A DNA stretch of 5,920 nt, taken from NCBI GenBank assembly GCA_017989935.1, contig JAGNOY010000143.1:1-5920 (forward strand). Reading direction: 5' to 3'. Below are positions 5,199-5,920 of this stretch, piece after piece (positions within the stretch are counted from its first letter, which is position 1; each line of letters starts with the position of its first letter). Both the position numbers and the translations under genes were made by a program. This stretch comes from Chitinophagaceae bacterium (GTDB taxonomy: Bacteria; Bacteroidota; Bacteroidia; Chitinophagales; Chitinophagaceae). Below the pieces are notes generated by a model. That model saw only the letters and a program-made list of their open reading frames with translations. It did no database searches and was not told the DNA's origin.

Positions 5199-5920
5199 TT
5201 ATAGGCCATACCTGCTCACTAAATAAACCATAGCACTCATAGCCACTGAGCCTAAACAAAGTTCTCGACGATGTACATTTTCAAACACATCGTTATCACT
5301 ATGATGTACATCGAAATAGCGTTGAGAATTGGGTAATAATTCCATCATTGGGGTATTGAATTTTCTATATAAAGGTCCAATATCTGCCCCGCCTCCTTCT
5401 TTGCTAAAGTTAGTTATGCCATATTCTTCGAAGAGGGCTTTCCATTGAAGTACTTTTTCTTTTTGGGCTTGATTCATAGTCATCGAAAATCCTAATGGAA
5501 CATCACCCCCTGCATCAGATTCAATAGCCAAAATATGTTTTTCATGATTTTGTTCAGCTAAGTCTGCATATTTAACAGCTCCTTTTAATCCATTTTCTTC
5601 ATTCATGAAAAGAACTGCTCTGATAGTTCGTTTAGGTTTAATGCCAAGCTTTTTAAAAGTTCTAATCACTTCTATCGCTTGAACAACACCTGCGCCATCA
5701 TCGTGGGCGCCTTCACCGATGTCCCAAGAATCTAAATGTCCCCCAAAGCAAATAATTTCATCTGGTAATTCGGAACCTCGAATCTCTCCAACCACATTAT
5801 ATGATTTTACATCAGGAAGCATTTGGCAAGTCGTCAATAACTTAACTTGAATTTTCTTCGTGGCTTTCAACTGGGTTTCTAAATTATCGGCATCTAGATT
5901 TGAGATGGCCACAGCTGGAA
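5199..5920 (-). CDS. M28 family zinc peptidase, C-terminal part (start outside window)
   Basis: This is the C-terminal part, about 240 residues, of an M28 metallopeptidase (carboxypeptidase Q/aminopeptidase-like). It hydrolyses peptides with two zinc ions, usually in the periplasm or outside the cell. With the GTG codon at 5910-5912 as residue 1, the expected ligands are present: His59 in GGHLDSWD, the bridging Asp71 in AHDDGAG, catalytic Glu105 and ligand Glu106 in MNEENG, Asp133 in ESDAGGD and His204 in VHHSDND. The active site is therefore intact. The GTG is not the true start: the frame continues open as …PAVAISNLD to the window edge, matching the region before the catalytic core in this family. 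The signal peptide and N-terminal half are missing from view. Its stop lies 4 bases from that of the convergent tsaD gene. The substrate is unknown. Confidence 0.92.
   Translation of the reverse strand, partial: PAVAISNLDADNLETQLKATKKIQVKLLTTCQMLPDVKSYNVVGEIRGSELPDEIICFGGHLDSWDIGEGAHDDGAGVVQAIEVIRTFKKLGIKPKRTIRAVLFMNEENGLKGAVKYADLAEQNHEKHILAIESDAGGDVPLGFSMTMNQAQKEKVLQWKALFEEYGITNFSKEGGGADIGPLYRKFNTPMMELLPNSQRYFDVHHSDNDVFENVHRRELCLGSVAMSAMVYLVSRYGL

Overview
The window looks like low-GC chromosomal DNA of a member of the Bacteroidota. The evidence is: TAnnTTTG-type promoter elements; start sites without clear purine-rich ribosome binding sites; exported proteins cleaved next to a Gln (…SFSQ, …TYAQ); a Gly-rich lipoprotein; and an intergenic structured RNA-like element of a type I recall as recurrent in this phylum. 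The protein style suggests a Chitinophagia, Sphingobacteriia or Cytophagia relative, but the genus cannot be fixed from this window. I see no insertion sequence, phage gene, tRNA, rRNA or CRISPR array.

Layout: a hairpin at the left edge probably ends an upstream transcript. It is followed by an rluD-type 23S rRNA pseudouridine synthase gene (+). The gap behind it (about 1183-1355) is filled by a candidate structured RNA. A convergent six-helix DUF1361 membrane protein gene (-) comes next and diverges from a small outer-membrane beta-barrel gene (+). That gene meets a convergent Gly-linker lipoprotein gene (-) with no spacer. The lipoprotein gene diverges from a probable two-gene operon (+): a Cys-containing secreted protein of unknown function and tsaD, the tRNA t6A modification enzyme. 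tsaD converges, with a 4-nt gap, on an M28 zinc peptidase gene (-) whose start lies beyond the right edge.

How the genes relate: RluD and TsaD are core translation housekeeping enzymes (rRNA and tRNA modification). They are embedded among cell-envelope genes: an inner-membrane protein, an OM barrel, an OM-type lipoprotein, a secreted protein and a probably exported peptidase. No shared pathway is evident. The most notable non-coding signals are the structured RNA behind rluD and a textbook intrinsic terminator for the lipoprotein gene. The terminator lies inside the coding sequence of the convergent barrel gene, so the two 3' ends would be mutually antisense. I did not find a clear new defence or mobile system.
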